Translations under genes and position numbers: made by a program | In this document: one piece after another, positions 45,501 to 53,119 of the stretch | How the letters are laid out: each line of letters opens with the position of its first letter | Numbering within the stretch: the first letter of the stretch is position 1 | The notes under the pieces: generated by a model | The model's input: the letters and a program-made list of their open reading frames with translations, nothing else | The model's database searches: none | What the model was told of the DNA's origin: nothing | Assembly (NCBI RefSeq): GCF_051846915.1 | Contig: NZ_JBPYCR010000002.1 | Location: 121,872 to 185,871 of the forward strand | Source: JBPYCR01 sp051846915 | GTDB lineage: Bacteria; Bacillota; Bacilli; Bacillales; Amphibacillaceae | Direction of reading: 5' to 3' | Length of the DNA: 64,000 bases

Positions 45501-46034
45501 GACGATTCGCATACCGCGACCGCCGCCCCCAAGCGATGCCTTTATAATAATGGGGTATCCATGTTGTTTTCCAAAAGCACGAACCTCTTCCAGTGATGAT
45601 ACTGGACCATCTGTTCCAGGTATAATTGGAAGTCCTGCATTAATTGCTTGCATGCGCGCTTTTACTTTATCGCCAAACATGTTTAAATGCTCACTTGTCG
45701 GTCCGATAAAAATAATACCTTCTTCTTCACACCGTTTTGCAAACTCAATATTTTCCGATAAAAAACCGTACCCAGGATGAATCGCATCTACATTCACATT
45801 TTTGGCAAGCCTAATGATAGCTTCTATATCTAAGTAAGCATCAATTGGATTTTTCCCCTCACCAATTAAGTAAGATTCATCTGCTTTGTAGCGATGTAGT
45901 GCTCCTGAATCTTCCTTGGAATAGACGGCAACTGTACGTTTATTTAATTCTGTACAAGCCCTGAAAATCCGGATAGCTATTTCTCCTCGGTTAGCTACTA
46001 AAACCTTTTCAATCTTTTTTGAATCATTTACCAT
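42588..46034 (-). CDS. pycA: Pyruvate carboxylase
   Basis: Biotin enzyme that makes oxaloacetate from pyruvate to refill the TCA cycle. It has 1148 aa: biotin carboxylase domain (residues 1-455, with VLVANRGEIAIRIFRA and the ATP-grasp ASLGGGGRGMRIV), carboxyltransferase domain from about residue 530 (LTDTTFRDAHQSLLATRVRT, and metal-binding HLHTHDTSGNG), allosteric linker and a C-terminal biotinyl domain with the target lysine in TEAMKMETTV. The start overlaps the end of ftsW by 7 nt, so the two are translationally linked, as in the B. subtilis ftsW-pycA order. Confidence 0.98.
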   Translation of the reverse strand: MVNDSKKIEKVLVANRGEIAIRIFRACTELNKRTVAVYSKEDSGALHRYKADESYLIGEGKNPIDAYLDIEAIIRLAKNVNVDAIHPGYGFLSENIEFAKRCEEEGIIFIGPTSEHLNMFGDKVKARMQAINAGLPIIPGTDGPVSSLEEVRAFGKQHGYPIIIKASLGGGGRGMRIVNKETELQDAYDRAKSEAKSAFGNDEVYAEKFIDNPKHIEVQIIGDHFGNIVHLYERDCSVQRRHQKVVEIAPSISLSDNLREKICDAAIKLMENISYVNAGTVEFLVTNDDFYFIEVNPRVQVEHTITEMVTGVDIVQTQLKVAEGKQLHGTDIGVPKQKDIAITGYAIQSRVTTEDPLNDFMPDTGRIMVYRSGGGFGVRLDAGNGFQGSVISPYYDSLLVKVSTWALTFEQAAQKMVRNLKEFRIRGIKTNIPFLRNVIEHEKFLTGQYNTSFIDDSPELFDFPKRKDRGTKLLTYIGETTVNGFPGTTKKKKPFFPDLEIPSIAVDEKIQSGTKQILETSGPEGLASWLKDQKEVLLTDTTFRDAHQSLLATRVRTKDLLQIAEPTARLLPELFSVEMWGGATFDVAYRFLKEDPWERLSKLRGKMPNVLFQMLLRASNAVGYKNYPDNVIHEFVKKSATEGIDVFRIFDSLNWLEGMVPAIEAVRDNNKIAEASICYTSDVLDSRQTKYNLTYYANLAKELEQSGAHILGIKDMAGLLKPEAAYQLVTTLKDKVDLPIHLHTHDTSGNGIHMYSRAIDAGVDVVDTAAGPMAGSTSQPSAQSLAYALEGSKRQPKINVQAYEQISQYWEGVREYYEAFESGMKAPHTEVYYHEMPGGQYSNLQQQAKGVGLGERWNEVKTMFRTVNDMFGDIVKVTPSSKIVGDMALFMVQNNLTEKDIYERGESIDFPASVIEFFQGYIGQPYQGFPEKLQKIILKGKEAIKVRPGELLDPIDFSQLKSELKEILGHEANEFEVIAYALYPEVFKDFNSFCETYADVSVLDTPTFFYGMRLGEEIEVEIEQGKTLFIRLVSVSEARSDGTRVIYFELNGQSREIIIKDQSIESQVVSIPKVDESNVKHIGATMPGTVIKVITGEGEKVDKGDFLLITEAMKMETTVQAPFKGVIKKVYVKEGSAIGVSDLLVEFE

Positions 46035-47209
46035 TTTCGCTCTCTCCTATTCATAAATACATTCCTTTCTCCAACATGTTCGGACTGAACACGTACTGGC
46101 TCTCTTTCTCTTTTTTTCACTTGCTTAGCTATATTATTTAAAATGCCCATCGAGAGCATTAAAACTAACAAGGATGAACCTCCATAACTGACAAAAGGGA
46201 GCGGAACACCGGTAATCGGCAATATACCGCTAATCGAACCAAGGTTTATAAAGGCTTGTATTCCGACCATTGAAGAAATACCAATCGCAAGCAACGCCCC
46301 AAAACTGTCCTCGCATTTCCGTGCAATAAAAATACCTCGTACCACAATTGTTACAAGGAGTCCAATAACGATAACAACTCCGATAAAACCTAATTCTTCA
46401 GCAATAATAGCCATAATAAAATCAGTATGAGCTCCCCATAAATAGCCCAATTTTTGAACGCTTTGTCCAAGACCTTCACCTGTCAATCCACCTACACCAA
46501 TGGCCAAATAAGATTGAATTAAATGATATCCATCTGAATCAGGTGTTGCAAAAGGCTGATACGCCCCGGTAAAACGAGCTATTCTCACATCTGTGACCAT
46601 ATTCGGAATCGTTACCGCAAGTAGAACAACGCCAATACCAACTAATAAAAATAAATGTTTAAACTTGATCCCGGAACTGAATATAATTGAACTCGCAATT
46701 AAAAAAATAATCGCAGATGTTCCAATATCCGGTTGGGCCATAATTAACGCAAGAATAACCACCATAATGATCAAGGGCGGTAATACACCACGATAAAATT
46801 CATTTATGTATGCTTGTTTTTTTGAATAAACAGAAGCCAAATAAAATATCAATCCTAGTTTCACGAATTCTGATGGCTGCACGCTAAAAAACGGCAATAC
46901 AAACCACGATTTGGAATTGTTTATTGTTTCTCCGAATATGAGTACTCCTACTAACAATCCAAGACAAATAAAAATGATGTGCTGAATATACTTTTGATAT
47001 TTTTGATAGGGAACCATACTAAAAAAAATAAACCCAATCAATCCGATAATAAACCATCGCAGTTGCCTGAATAAATAATGTGTACTATCTAGTCCGTCCA
47101 CTACCGCTGTTACCATGCTTGCACTATAAACCATTACAACTCCAAAAGAGGCTAAAAGCAAAGGTGTAATCAACAATGTAAAATCGTAATGCTTTAAAAA
47201 CCGTATCAT
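46028..47209 (-). CDS. ftsW: Cell division peptidoglycan polymerase FtsW (YlaO)
   Basis: SEDS glycosyltransferase that polymerises lipid II at the septum with PBP2B. It has 393 aa and ten helices. Signatures include NNSKSWFVLPFFSVQPSEFVKLG near residue 108-130, AHTDFIMAIIAEELGFIG and LPFVSYGGSSLLV; the C-terminus is basic. It is a paralogue of spoVE at 3 kb. Its separation from the dcw cluster and pairing with pycA are the normal Bacillus arrangement. Its last codons overlap pycA. The start at 47209 follows GAGGGGA. Confidence 0.95.
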   Translation of the reverse strand: MIRFLKHYDFTLLITPLLLASFGVVMVYSASMVTAVVDGLDSTHYLFRQLRWFIIGLIGFIFFSMVPYQKYQKYIQHIIFICLGLLVGVLIFGETINNSKSWFVLPFFSVQPSEFVKLGLIFYLASVYSKKQAYINEFYRGVLPPLIIMVVILALIMAQPDIGTSAIIFLIASSIIFSSGIKFKHLFLLVGIGVVLLAVTIPNMVTDVRIARFTGAYQPFATPDSDGYHLIQSYLAIGVGGLTGEGLGQSVQKLGYLWGAHTDFIMAIIAEELGFIGVVIVIGLLVTIVVRGIFIARKCEDSFGALLAIGISSMVGIQAFINLGSISGILPITGVPLPFVSYGGSSLLVLMLSMGILNNIAKQVKKREREPVRVQSEHVGERNVFMNRRERKW

Positions 47210-47253
47210 CTAACTTCCCCTCAGCATCTGTAAAATAATTTAGCTTTATTAAA

Positions 47254-47520
47254 TTGGTTTCTTATTTGTATTTGACATACTATTTCGAATTATTGATGCA
47301 TTCGTATAACATAAATCACGCCTGTGCAGGAAAATTATTTAAAAACATGACTATACCACGAGTCGTCAATGGTGAAAAAGACCGTAAGTACAGAACGCTC
47401 TCGTACTGGAATTGTCATAATGATTTTGGTAATCGAGCATTTACGCACAACCCCAATCACTACGGTGGGACGAGTGTTTAAGCGCTATCCAGAATGTGGT
47501 GATTTTAGCCAATGACCGCG
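47254..47520 (+). pseudogene. Possible degenerate reading frame upstream of ftsW
   Basis: A 75-codon open frame (47254-47481) has no ribosome binding site. Part of it (MTIPRVVNGEKDRKYRTLSY then WNCHNDFGNRAFTHNPNHYG) reads like real protein sequence rather than antisense of a gene. In a shifted frame the text continues VFKRYPECGDFSQ before a stop, as if a frameshift had occurred. I do not recognise a family. The stretch otherwise holds no gene. Could be chance. Confidence 0.25.
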
Positions 47521-47549
47521 GTTTGTAGGTTTGTAAGTAGTTACAAATA

Positions 47550-47588
47550 AAAAACCTTGCCATTCTTCATGCCGGCAAAGTTTTAGCG
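47550..47588 (-). terminator. Terminator after ylaN
   Basis: On the minus strand AACTTTGCC pairs with GGCAAGGTT (one mismatch) around a loop of about 12 nt, followed by TTTTATTT. Confidence 0.75.
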
Positions 47589-47625
47589 CGTGGTCACACG
47601 AATCAAGCATACACGCATTGCTGGA

Positions 47626-47910
47626 TTATAAAGACTTTTGCGCTGCTTCATGTAATATATTTAGCTTACGCTCCAGATTTTCAAGTAATTTTTTACCTTC
47701 CGTTTCACTAATCAAGTCTAGACGGACAGCAAAATCAATCTCTCTTGAAAGACCGAACATTTGTGTATCTAATACTTCTTCATATAATGGGCACTGTGGC
47801 ATCATTAAATTTTCCATCTGGACTTCAATCAGCCGCAATATTTTATCCGCATCAGCCTTAAGAAGGGCATAGGCTTTTTCCCGATGAGTCGTCATCACCT
47901 CAGATATCAA
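47626..47910 (-). CDS. ylaN: YlaN family protein (UPF0358)
   Basis: Small cytoplasmic helical protein linked in Staphylococcus and Bacillus to iron homeostasis and Fur control. It has 94 aa, all helical, with HREKAYALLKADADKILRLI and CPLYEEVLDTQMFGLSREID, the family core. TTG at 47910 is preferred, 6 nt after AGGGGG; a downstream ATG (MTTHREK) directly abuts a GAGGTG and is less likely. It sits next to ftsW as in B. subtilis and has its own terminator. Confidence 0.9.
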   Translation of the reverse strand: MISEVMTTHREKAYALLKADADKILRLIEVQMENLMMPQCPLYEEVLDTQMFGLSREIDFAVRLDLISETEGKKLLENLERKLNILHEAAQKSL

Positions 47911-48118
47911 ATATATCCCCCTCTCACGAAAAACCTATCTATCGTCAAAATGACGTGCAATCCATTGAATGCTCTCTTTCACTGCTTCTTTAATATTATC
48001 GTTATAAAGGGCAAATTGCAAATAATAATTATTTCTTTGCGTAAATTAATTTTATATCGTGAAAAAGCGGGCGAACTCTGATATTCTGAATAAAGATCTA
48101 TTAAAAAAGGGTGATAAA

Positions 48119-48604
48119 ATGATTGTACCAATTTCGGGAAATGTATCCTATCCCATTACACTCGATCCTACCGTATGGATTTTTGATGATAGAAAAATCA
48201 TGTTAAAAGATGCTTTTTCAAAAGATAGCAATTCAACGGAAAAGGAAGATGAGCTGGAAAAAGCAGCTATAAGATGGGATCAAGAAATATATCAACATGT
48301 TAAACCACCAGTAAACAAAAGCATTTCCAAATTCGAACGTGAAAAAATATTAGTAAATACATATGTCATGCCCATTCATGACTTCATTGAACATGCGGAA
48401 GTAAAGCCGGATGCCAAAAGAGCCGTCCTACATAATAAAGATGGGGAAGTAGCTATTCCTCTTAAAGATTTAAAAGCTGGATATTTACTTTTCTCTGTTG
48501 AAGGTAAACCAATTAAAAAAGATGGCCCCACTCATTTTTATTATCAAGATGGTTCCAATAGTAATAATCCTATCAAGGGAGTCTATAAAATTACGATTGA
48601 GTAA
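48119..48604 (+). CDS. ylaL: YlaL-like protein
   Basis: Function unknown; I assign it to YlaL mainly from position between ylaN and ylaJ, since ylaK and ylaM are absent. It has 161 aa from ATG 48119 after AAAGGGTGA. The N-terminus ISGNVSYPITLDPTVWIFDDRKI and the middle ILVNTYVMPIHDFIEHAEVKPDA are the most structured parts, and HNKDGEVAIPLKDLKAGYLLF follows. No signal peptide or membrane helix is seen. A strong terminator follows, so it is transcribed alone. Orientation is divergent from ylaN. Confidence 0.72.
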   Translation: MIVPISGNVSYPITLDPTVWIFDDRKIMLKDAFSKDSNSTEKEDELEKAAIRWDQEIYQHVKPPVNKSISKFEREKILVNTYVMPIHDFIEHAEVKPDAKRAVLHNKDGEVAIPLKDLKAGYLLFSVEGKPIKKDGPTHFYYQDGSNSNNPIKGVYKITIE

Positions 48605-48660
48605 CACAATCCACACAAGTAAACAGTATAAGTTTTTATGCTTGATTAGCCACCCAAATT

Positions 48661-48694
48661 AAGAACCATTGCAAATATGCAATGGTTCTTTTGT
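48661..48694 (+). terminator. Terminator after the ylaL-like gene
   Basis: AAGAACCATTGCA, loop AATA, TGCAATGGTTCTT then TTGT. Perfect 13-bp stem. Confidence 0.88.
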
Positions 48695-48771
48695 ATAATT
48701 TGGCGCATTTAATCCAAAATACCATTAAAAGAAGTAAAGTTCTGCTCATGTATTTTTAGGAGGAGTGCCAA

Positions 48772-49362
48772 ATGTATGTACGACTGAGCTTTTTCATTTT
48801 TATTAGTCTTTTCATGATTGTAGGATGTCAGCAGGAACAAGATAACAATACACTTCCGGAACAAAATAAAGAAGATCGCTTTATTAAAGTTAAGAACTCC
48901 AATCCTGAGGATAATAATGATCTCGATAATGAACAAATTGCCATACATTTATCAGAGGTTGCCAGTGATGTTCCATATGTTCGAGATGCTGCGGCAGTAG
49001 TCGCTGGTCCATATGCCGTCGTAGGAATCGATGTTGATGCAGATATTGACCGCCAGCGTGTAGGTACAATTAAGTTTTCCGTTACAGAAGCTCTACAGGA
49101 TGACCCTTACGGAAAAACAGCAGTAGTAATAGCGGATGGAGACATAATGACAAGACTTCAGGGGATGGGTGACAAAATCCAGCAAGGCTACCCGGTTCGA
49201 GGTGTTATAGATGAACTCGCTGCTATCATTGGAAGATATATGCCTGATTTACCGATAAACGACAAGTTACCCGAAGAATCCGATGAAAATAAAAAGAATA
49301 TGTCCGATGAAGAAGAAGATCAGCTTGAAGATATTCAAGAAGAGCAGTCTGGGGAACATTAA
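48772..49362 (+). CDS. ylaJ: YhcN/YlaJ family sporulation lipoprotein
   Basis: Putative spore-associated lipoprotein of the YhcN/YlaJ family. It has 196 aa with a signal peptide and lipobox IVGC (Cys at about residue 19), a Gln/Asn/Asp-rich linker, and the family domain (about residues 55-160): VASDVPYVRDAAAVVAGPYAVVGIDVDADIDR-type sequence, then ALQDDPYGKTAVVIADGDIMTRL. The C-terminal tail is very acidic. The ATG follows TTAGGAGGAG. The gene is monocistronic, ending at a bidirectional terminator shared with arcC. Confidence 0.88.
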   Translation: MYVRLSFFIFISLFMIVGCQQEQDNNTLPEQNKEDRFIKVKNSNPEDNNDLDNEQIAIHLSEVASDVPYVRDAAAVVAGPYAVVGIDVDADIDRQRVGTIKFSVTEALQDDPYGKTAVVIADGDIMTRLQGMGDKIQQGYPVRGVIDELAAIIGRYMPDLPINDKLPEESDENKKNMSDEEEDQLEDIQEEQSGEH

Positions 49363-49422
49363 ACAATGCCTCGCTTAATTTTTACAAACTGGGCAATTAA
49401 GCTGTAACAGTCTTTTTTGCAC

Positions 49423-49460
49423 ACAAAAACAGCAACGATATCTATGTTGCTGTTTTTGTC
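49423..49460. terminator. Bidirectional terminator between ylaJ and arcC
   Basis: ACAAAAACAGCAAC pairs with GTTGCTGTTTTTGT, 14 bp, around a 9-nt loop. A- and T-rich arms let it act for both convergent genes. Confidence 0.88.
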
Positions 49461-49464
49461 AAAT

Positions 49465-50415
49465 TTATTTTGTAATATGTGTTCCTGTCTGTTTATGCAT
49501 CGCTTCTTTTAAGCTTTCCGGATTTGTAATAATAACGTTCGTCCCATTATGTTCTAAGAAGTTTAAGCTTGCTTTTATTTTAGGCAACATGCTACCATCC
49601 GGAAATTGTCCATCTTGCATATGTTTTCTTGCTTCATCTGCAGTAATCTGTTTTAACGCTTTTTGATTTACCTTCCCAAAATTAATATACACTTGTGGAA
49701 CACCTGTTGTAATGATTAATGTTTCAGCATGAATCTGCTCAGCGAGAAGGCTCGTAGCAAAATCTTTATCGATAACCGCATCAACACCAGCATACGTGCT
49801 ATCTTCCGTTTTTATGACCGGGATACCCCCGCCCCCGGCAGCGATAACGACATAACCGGAATCGATTAACGATTTGATGGCGTCTTTTTCCACAATATTT
49901 GTGGGAGTCGGTGACGGAACAACCCGACGATAACCCCGGCCTGAATCCTCAATAACTGTCCATTCCGGATGTTTTTTCAAAAGTTCGGATGTTTGCTCTT
50001 CCGTATAAAAAGAGCCTATCGGTTTACTTGGGTGTTTAAATTTTGGATCGTCCGGATTCACTTCCACTTGTGTAATCATACTTGCTACTTTTTTCGTAAT
50101 TCCTCTTTTAATGAACTCATTTCCTAATGCCTGTTGAATTTGATACCCAATACCACCCTGCGTATCTGCTACACAATTCACAAGAGGTACATTTGCCATG
50201 CCTTTTACTTCATTGGCTATTTCGGAACGTCGCAATCCAAAACCTACTTGCGGACCATTTCCATGGGTGACAACTACTTCATAGCCTTCTTCAACCATAT
50301 CCGCGACTTGGATAACCGTTTCACACACTTTCTCATATTGATCTTGAACGGATTGATGGTTGTTATCTTTTACTAATGCATTCCCGCCGATTGCTACAAT
50401 AACCAATTTTCTCAT
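49465..50415 (-). CDS. arcC: Carbamate kinase
   Basis: Cytoplasmic enzyme of the amino acid kinase family that makes ATP from carbamoyl phosphate, or the reverse, usually the last step of the arginine deiminase pathway. It has 316 aa, with VAIGGNALVKD at the start, VVTHGNGPQVGFGLRR near residue 50, AAGGGGIPVI near residue 200 and DKDFATSLLA. ATG at 50415 is chosen because GAGGGAGG precedes it. No arcA, arcB or arcD is nearby, so the gene stands alone and its supply of carbamoyl phosphate is unclear. It is not in the B. subtilis gene order. Confidence 0.95.
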   Translation of the reverse strand: MRKLVIVAIGGNALVKDNNHQSVQDQYEKVCETVIQVADMVEEGYEVVVTHGNGPQVGFGLRRSEIANEVKGMANVPLVNCVADTQGGIGYQIQQALGNEFIKRGITKKVASMITQVEVNPDDPKFKHPSKPIGSFYTEEQTSELLKKHPEWTVIEDSGRGYRRVVPSPTPTNIVEKDAIKSLIDSGYVVIAAGGGGIPVIKTEDSTYAGVDAVIDKDFATSLLAEQIHAETLIITTGVPQVYINFGKVNQKALKQITADEARKHMQDGQFPDGSMLPKIKASLNFLEHNGTNVIITNPESLKEAMHKQTGTHITK

Positions 50416-50592
50416 TTTGTACCTCCCTCTTTTACACCAGTTCAATTGCTCAGTTAATCACAACAAATTACCTTTTTAAATCGGAGATAATTGTTTCAAT
50501 TATACGGCAATCACTAATCTATCATTTTATATTTTAAAACAAAATAAATCCACAATAAAGGTTTTTTTATGATTTTTTTTAAAAACATTGAA

Positions 50593-50627
50593 TTAAAAAA
50601 AGTACACAATATAAATATGTGTACTTT
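50593..50627 (-). terminator. Terminator after the 81-aa gene
   Basis: On the minus strand AAAGTACACA, loop of 9 nt, TGTGTACTTT then TTTTAATT. Perfect 10-bp stem. Confidence 0.85.
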
Positions 50628-50653
50628 AAATCTGTATTATCATGATGAGATAA

Positions 50654-50899
50654 TTATTTCAATTTTTTGTGGAGATCTTTTGCCTCTTTCGCTTCATTGT
50701 AATATTGAACACCGAATTGAGAGCCTTCGGATACCATTTTTGCATTCTCCAACTGAGCATGATCTTCACTTTCAATTTGATCTGGTTTTCCCGCCTGCTC
50801 CAGTGTTGAGCGTTTATTATTATTTTTCCGTTTATTTTTAAGCCATAATCCAGCGGCAACAGATACTGCCCCGATAGATGCGATATGACGTTTCTTCAT
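50654..50899 (-). CDS. Small membrane-associated protein of unknown function
   Basis: Not recognised. It has 81 aa: KKRHIASIGAVSVAAGLWLK is a short hydrophobic N-terminal segment flanked by Lys and Arg, then a polar, Asn/Lys-rich stretch and an acidic, helical C-terminus (AQLENAKMVSEGSQFGVQYY). The hydrophobic stretch may anchor it in the membrane or act as a signal. AGAAAGGG precedes the ATG, and a good terminator follows, supporting a real single gene. An overlapping frame in the same region is a shadow. Confidence 0.65.
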   Translation of the reverse strand: MKKRHIASIGAVSVAAGLWLKNKRKNNNKRSTLEQAGKPDQIESEDHAQLENAKMVSEGSQFGVQYYNEAKEAKDLHKKLK

Positions 50900-51038
50900 T
50901 GTAAGTGAACACCCTTTCTCCTTTTTATTTTATAATACCCATTAAGCAAGAAATGAAACGTAAATATGTACTACTTCTATAATTAATTGTATTATGTTAA
51001 CATAAAAATACAGTTTTCTTTATGTTAGGGTGAAACAA

Positions 51039-51242
51039 ATGCATGTAAAATGTGTAATATGCGATAAAATAGAAGACATTAATGACGATTGTTTACAAGC
51101 AAAACGATTACGTAATCGACGGCTGCATATGTATCTATGCGCCCCTTGCAAAGGGCGAATAGCTGAAAAAACTAAGAAGCGGCATGCTACCGGTAACTTC
51201 CGACTTTATAAAGAAAATAAACAGAAAAAAGACTTGATTTAG
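51039..51242 (+). CDS. ylaI: DUF2197 zinc-ribbon protein YlaI
   Basis: Small protein of the YlaI family, function unknown. It has 67 aa from ATG 51039, 6 nt after AGGGTG; an upstream GTG overlaps that site. Two cysteine pairs, CVICDK and CAPCKG, form a likely zinc ribbon. The C-terminal half is very basic (EKTKKRHATGNFRLYKENK), as for a nucleic-acid-binding protein, though that is inference. It has the same strand as ylaJ and ylaL, and a terminator follows. Confidence 0.88.
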   Translation: MHVKCVICDKIEDINDDCLQAKRLRNRRLHMYLCAPCKGRIAEKTKKRHATGNFRLYKENKQKKDLI

Positions 51243-51380
51243 TTTTAATGGACAGACTGTAAAGCGGAATTTACCCGTGCGCATGGCTTACACATGTTCC
51301 ATTTATATTTCTTTCTTATAACAAAGAAAAACCTAATTAAGGAGTACAATTATTAGAGGAAAATATTTTTAATTATTAGA

Positions 51381-51405
51381 AGTGCAAATCGCTCAGCGGT
51401 TCGCA
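51381..51405 (+). terminator. Possible weak terminator after ylaI
   Basis: GTGCAAATCGCT and AGCGGTTCGCAC pair with two mismatched positions. It is followed by TCTTATTTTAT. A better terminator lies at 51467-51498. Confidence 0.35.
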
Positions 51406-51466
51406 CTCTTATTTTATAGTTTCAACAGCACAATTTTTTATAATAATTAATTATTTACGTTAAAAA

Positions 51467-51498
51467 AATGCTTAGATTTTAACCTAAGCATTTTTCTT
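51467..51498. terminator. Bidirectional terminator between ylaI and ylaH
   Basis: AAATGCTTAG, 8-nt loop, CTAAGCATTT then TTCTTT; the minus-strand side is also followed by Ts. Serves the convergent ylaI and ylaH. Confidence 0.85.
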
Positions 51499-51539
51499 TA
51501 TAGCTGAAACTATTAAGCCATTTGATGAAAGCGCCTTTT

Positions 51540-51842
51540 TTATTTATTTCTTTTTCGCTGTTGATATAGACGGAAGCGGTAAATCCCAAGCACAATAGAT
51601 ATAAGGATTAACGTTTCCGTAATAGGAAATTGCAGTAGGCTGAATACGGTTAATATATAATTTCCAAGGGCCAATAAAATATAGACTATTACCGTCTTAA
51701 TAATTGGCAATTTCCGGGCAAATCCAAGTTCATAAGCGATAATTGCCAAAATTAAATTCATCAAATAAAAGATCCAAAAAATGTTATTCGTTCCATAGTT
51801 CGAGACGATCCATTCAAAAATTATGTTAAAATTAGTACCCAT
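51540..51842 (-). CDS. ylaH: YlaH-like membrane protein
   Basis: Small integral membrane protein of unknown function. It has 100 aa and three membrane helices (about residues 19-37, 46-66 and 71-88), ending in a basic tail. The segments FWIFYLMNLILAIIAYELGFARKLPI and YILLALGNYILTVFSLL match the YlaH family, with the second half of the protein best conserved. It is transcribed opposite to ylaI and ylaF. typA (ylaG), which neighbours it in B. subtilis, is not here. Confidence 0.85.
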   Translation of the reverse strand: MGTNFNIIFEWIVSNYGTNNIFWIFYLMNLILAIIAYELGFARKLPIIKTVIVYILLALGNYILTVFSLLQFPITETLILISIVLGIYRFRLYQQRKRNK

Positions 51843-51993
51843 TTATAGCCTCCATCATCCAAATCCTATTTAAATTCTTCTATTATCCACCACCCTATCA
51901 TACTAAATCTTTTAACTGCACGCTAGTTATTCTGTTTTGTATATGTGGTTTAAATAATATATACTATTCATTGGAAGAAATAAGAGGTGACTA

Positions 51994-52164
51994 ATGTTGA
52001 CTAAAATAAATATCCCAATGCTGTTATTGGCTATGTTAGTAATTTCCATGTTTGCTTTTGCAGGTTTTGCAATTGCATTTCGCAATATTTGGCTTGTCCT
52101 ATTATTTTTATTTCTCGGTTTTGCATTCATGGGATACGGCTTAGTCTTGAAACGAAAAAAGTGA
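51994..52164 (+). CDS. ylaF: DUF5325 small membrane protein YlaF
   Basis: A 56-aa membrane protein with two helices: PMLLLAMLVISMFAFAGFAI and IWLVLLFLFLGFAFMGYGLV, ending in LKRKK. The ATG at 51994 is preceded by AGAGGTGA at suitable spacing. It matches the YlaF/DUF5325 family in length and position beside ylaH and suhB. Function unknown. Its stop codon is embedded in the terminator shared with the convergent suhB. Confidence 0.82.
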   Translation: MLTKINIPMLLLAMLVISMFAFAGFAIAFRNIWLVLLFLFLGFAFMGYGLVLKRKK

Positions 52165-52188
52165 CTTCATCTTTAAGTCACTTTTTCC
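52161..52188. terminator. Bidirectional terminator between ylaF and suhB
   Basis: GTGACTT, 7-nt loop, AAGTCAC then TTTTTCCC; in the opposite direction AAGTCAC is followed by TTTTTTCG. It overlaps both 3' ends. Confidence 0.8.
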
Positions 52189-52987
52189 CTGGCAATAAAT
52201 AATCATTTATAATTTTATGATGAATAATCGAATTACCAGTGAATACAGAGTTTCTTTTAAGTAAATTAATAGTATTCCCTTCAATATCCGTTGTAACTCC
52301 ACCCACCTCACCAACAATAATGAGTCCTGCTGCTACATCCCAAGGCTCGAGCCTCATTGTAATATACCCATCGATGATCCCTTCCGCAACATAAGCAAAT
52401 TCGAGCGCAGCAGAACCGTATGTTCGTGTACCTCTCACTTTTTTTGCGAGTTGTTGCATAATATTTTCATCCATTAACCGATTTTTACATAGCCAATTAT
52501 GGTTTAATGCGAGGATCGACTCTTCTAATATTAAATTATCCGTCAGTTCCGGAAGCTTTTCGTCGTTTTTAAAAGCACCTCTATTACGAGTCGCACTGTA
52601 CAACACATCTTCCATAACATTATATATCAATCCGACTTCACCAATCCCATCCTTGTATATGCCGATAGAGATAGCAAAGTTTCTTTTTTGATGAACAAAG
52701 TTCATCGTTCCATCAATCGGATCAATAATCCAAACCGTCCCATCCAGTGAAGTAACATGATCTCCGTACCCCTCTTCTCCAATTATAAGATGGTCCGTAA
52801 ACTCTTCTTTAATCCGTTTTGCAAAAAATTGTTCCGTTTCTTTATCTAAATCCGTTACTAAATCTTTCGGTCCCGATTTAATATCAATGATCAATCCATC
52901 ATTCATTTTATTTCTTATCGTATCTCCAGCTTCTAATATCCATGATTTTGCCTTGTTATATATATACTCCATCGTACTCTGCTCCAT
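52178..52987 (-). CDS. suhB: Inositol monophosphatase family protein (SuhB/YktC)
   Basis: Magnesium-dependent phosphatase of the inositol monophosphatase fold; in Bacillus the enzyme dephosphorylates inositol phosphate and possibly related sugars. It has 269 aa with the metal-binding motifs IIGEEGYG near residue 70, VWIIDPIDGTMNF near residue 85 and EPWDVAAG near residue 210. ATG at 52987 has AGGGAGG 9 nt upstream; the frame extends 17 codons further without support. It lies beside yktB as in B. subtilis. Confidence 0.92.
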   Translation of the reverse strand: MEQSTMEYIYNKAKSWILEAGDTIRNKMNDGLIIDIKSGPKDLVTDLDKETEQFFAKRIKEEFTDHLIIGEEGYGDHVTSLDGTVWIIDPIDGTMNFVHQKRNFAISIGIYKDGIGEVGLIYNVMEDVLYSATRNRGAFKNDEKLPELTDNLILEESILALNHNWLCKNRLMDENIMQQLAKKVRGTRTYGSAALEFAYVAEGIIDGYITMRLEPWDVAAGLIIVGEVGGVTTDIEGNTINLLKRNSVFTGNSIIHHKIINDYLLPGKK

Positions 52988-53057
52988 ATCCCAGCGCCTC
53001 CCTTTATAAATTGTAGCAAAATTAACGAGGTTCGTCATTGTTTATAAAATCGCTGCA

Positions 53058-53113
53058 CAAAAAAACAGCTTTCATATGTATTGATTAAACGAAATAAATA
53101 CATATGGAAGCTG
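53058..53113 (-). terminator. Terminator after the 64-aa gene
   Basis: On the minus strand AACAGCTTCCATATGTATT pairs with AATACATATGAAAGCTGTT (one mismatch), followed by TTTTTTG. It separates the small gene from suhB. Confidence 0.85.
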
Positions 53114-53119
53114 TTAATA

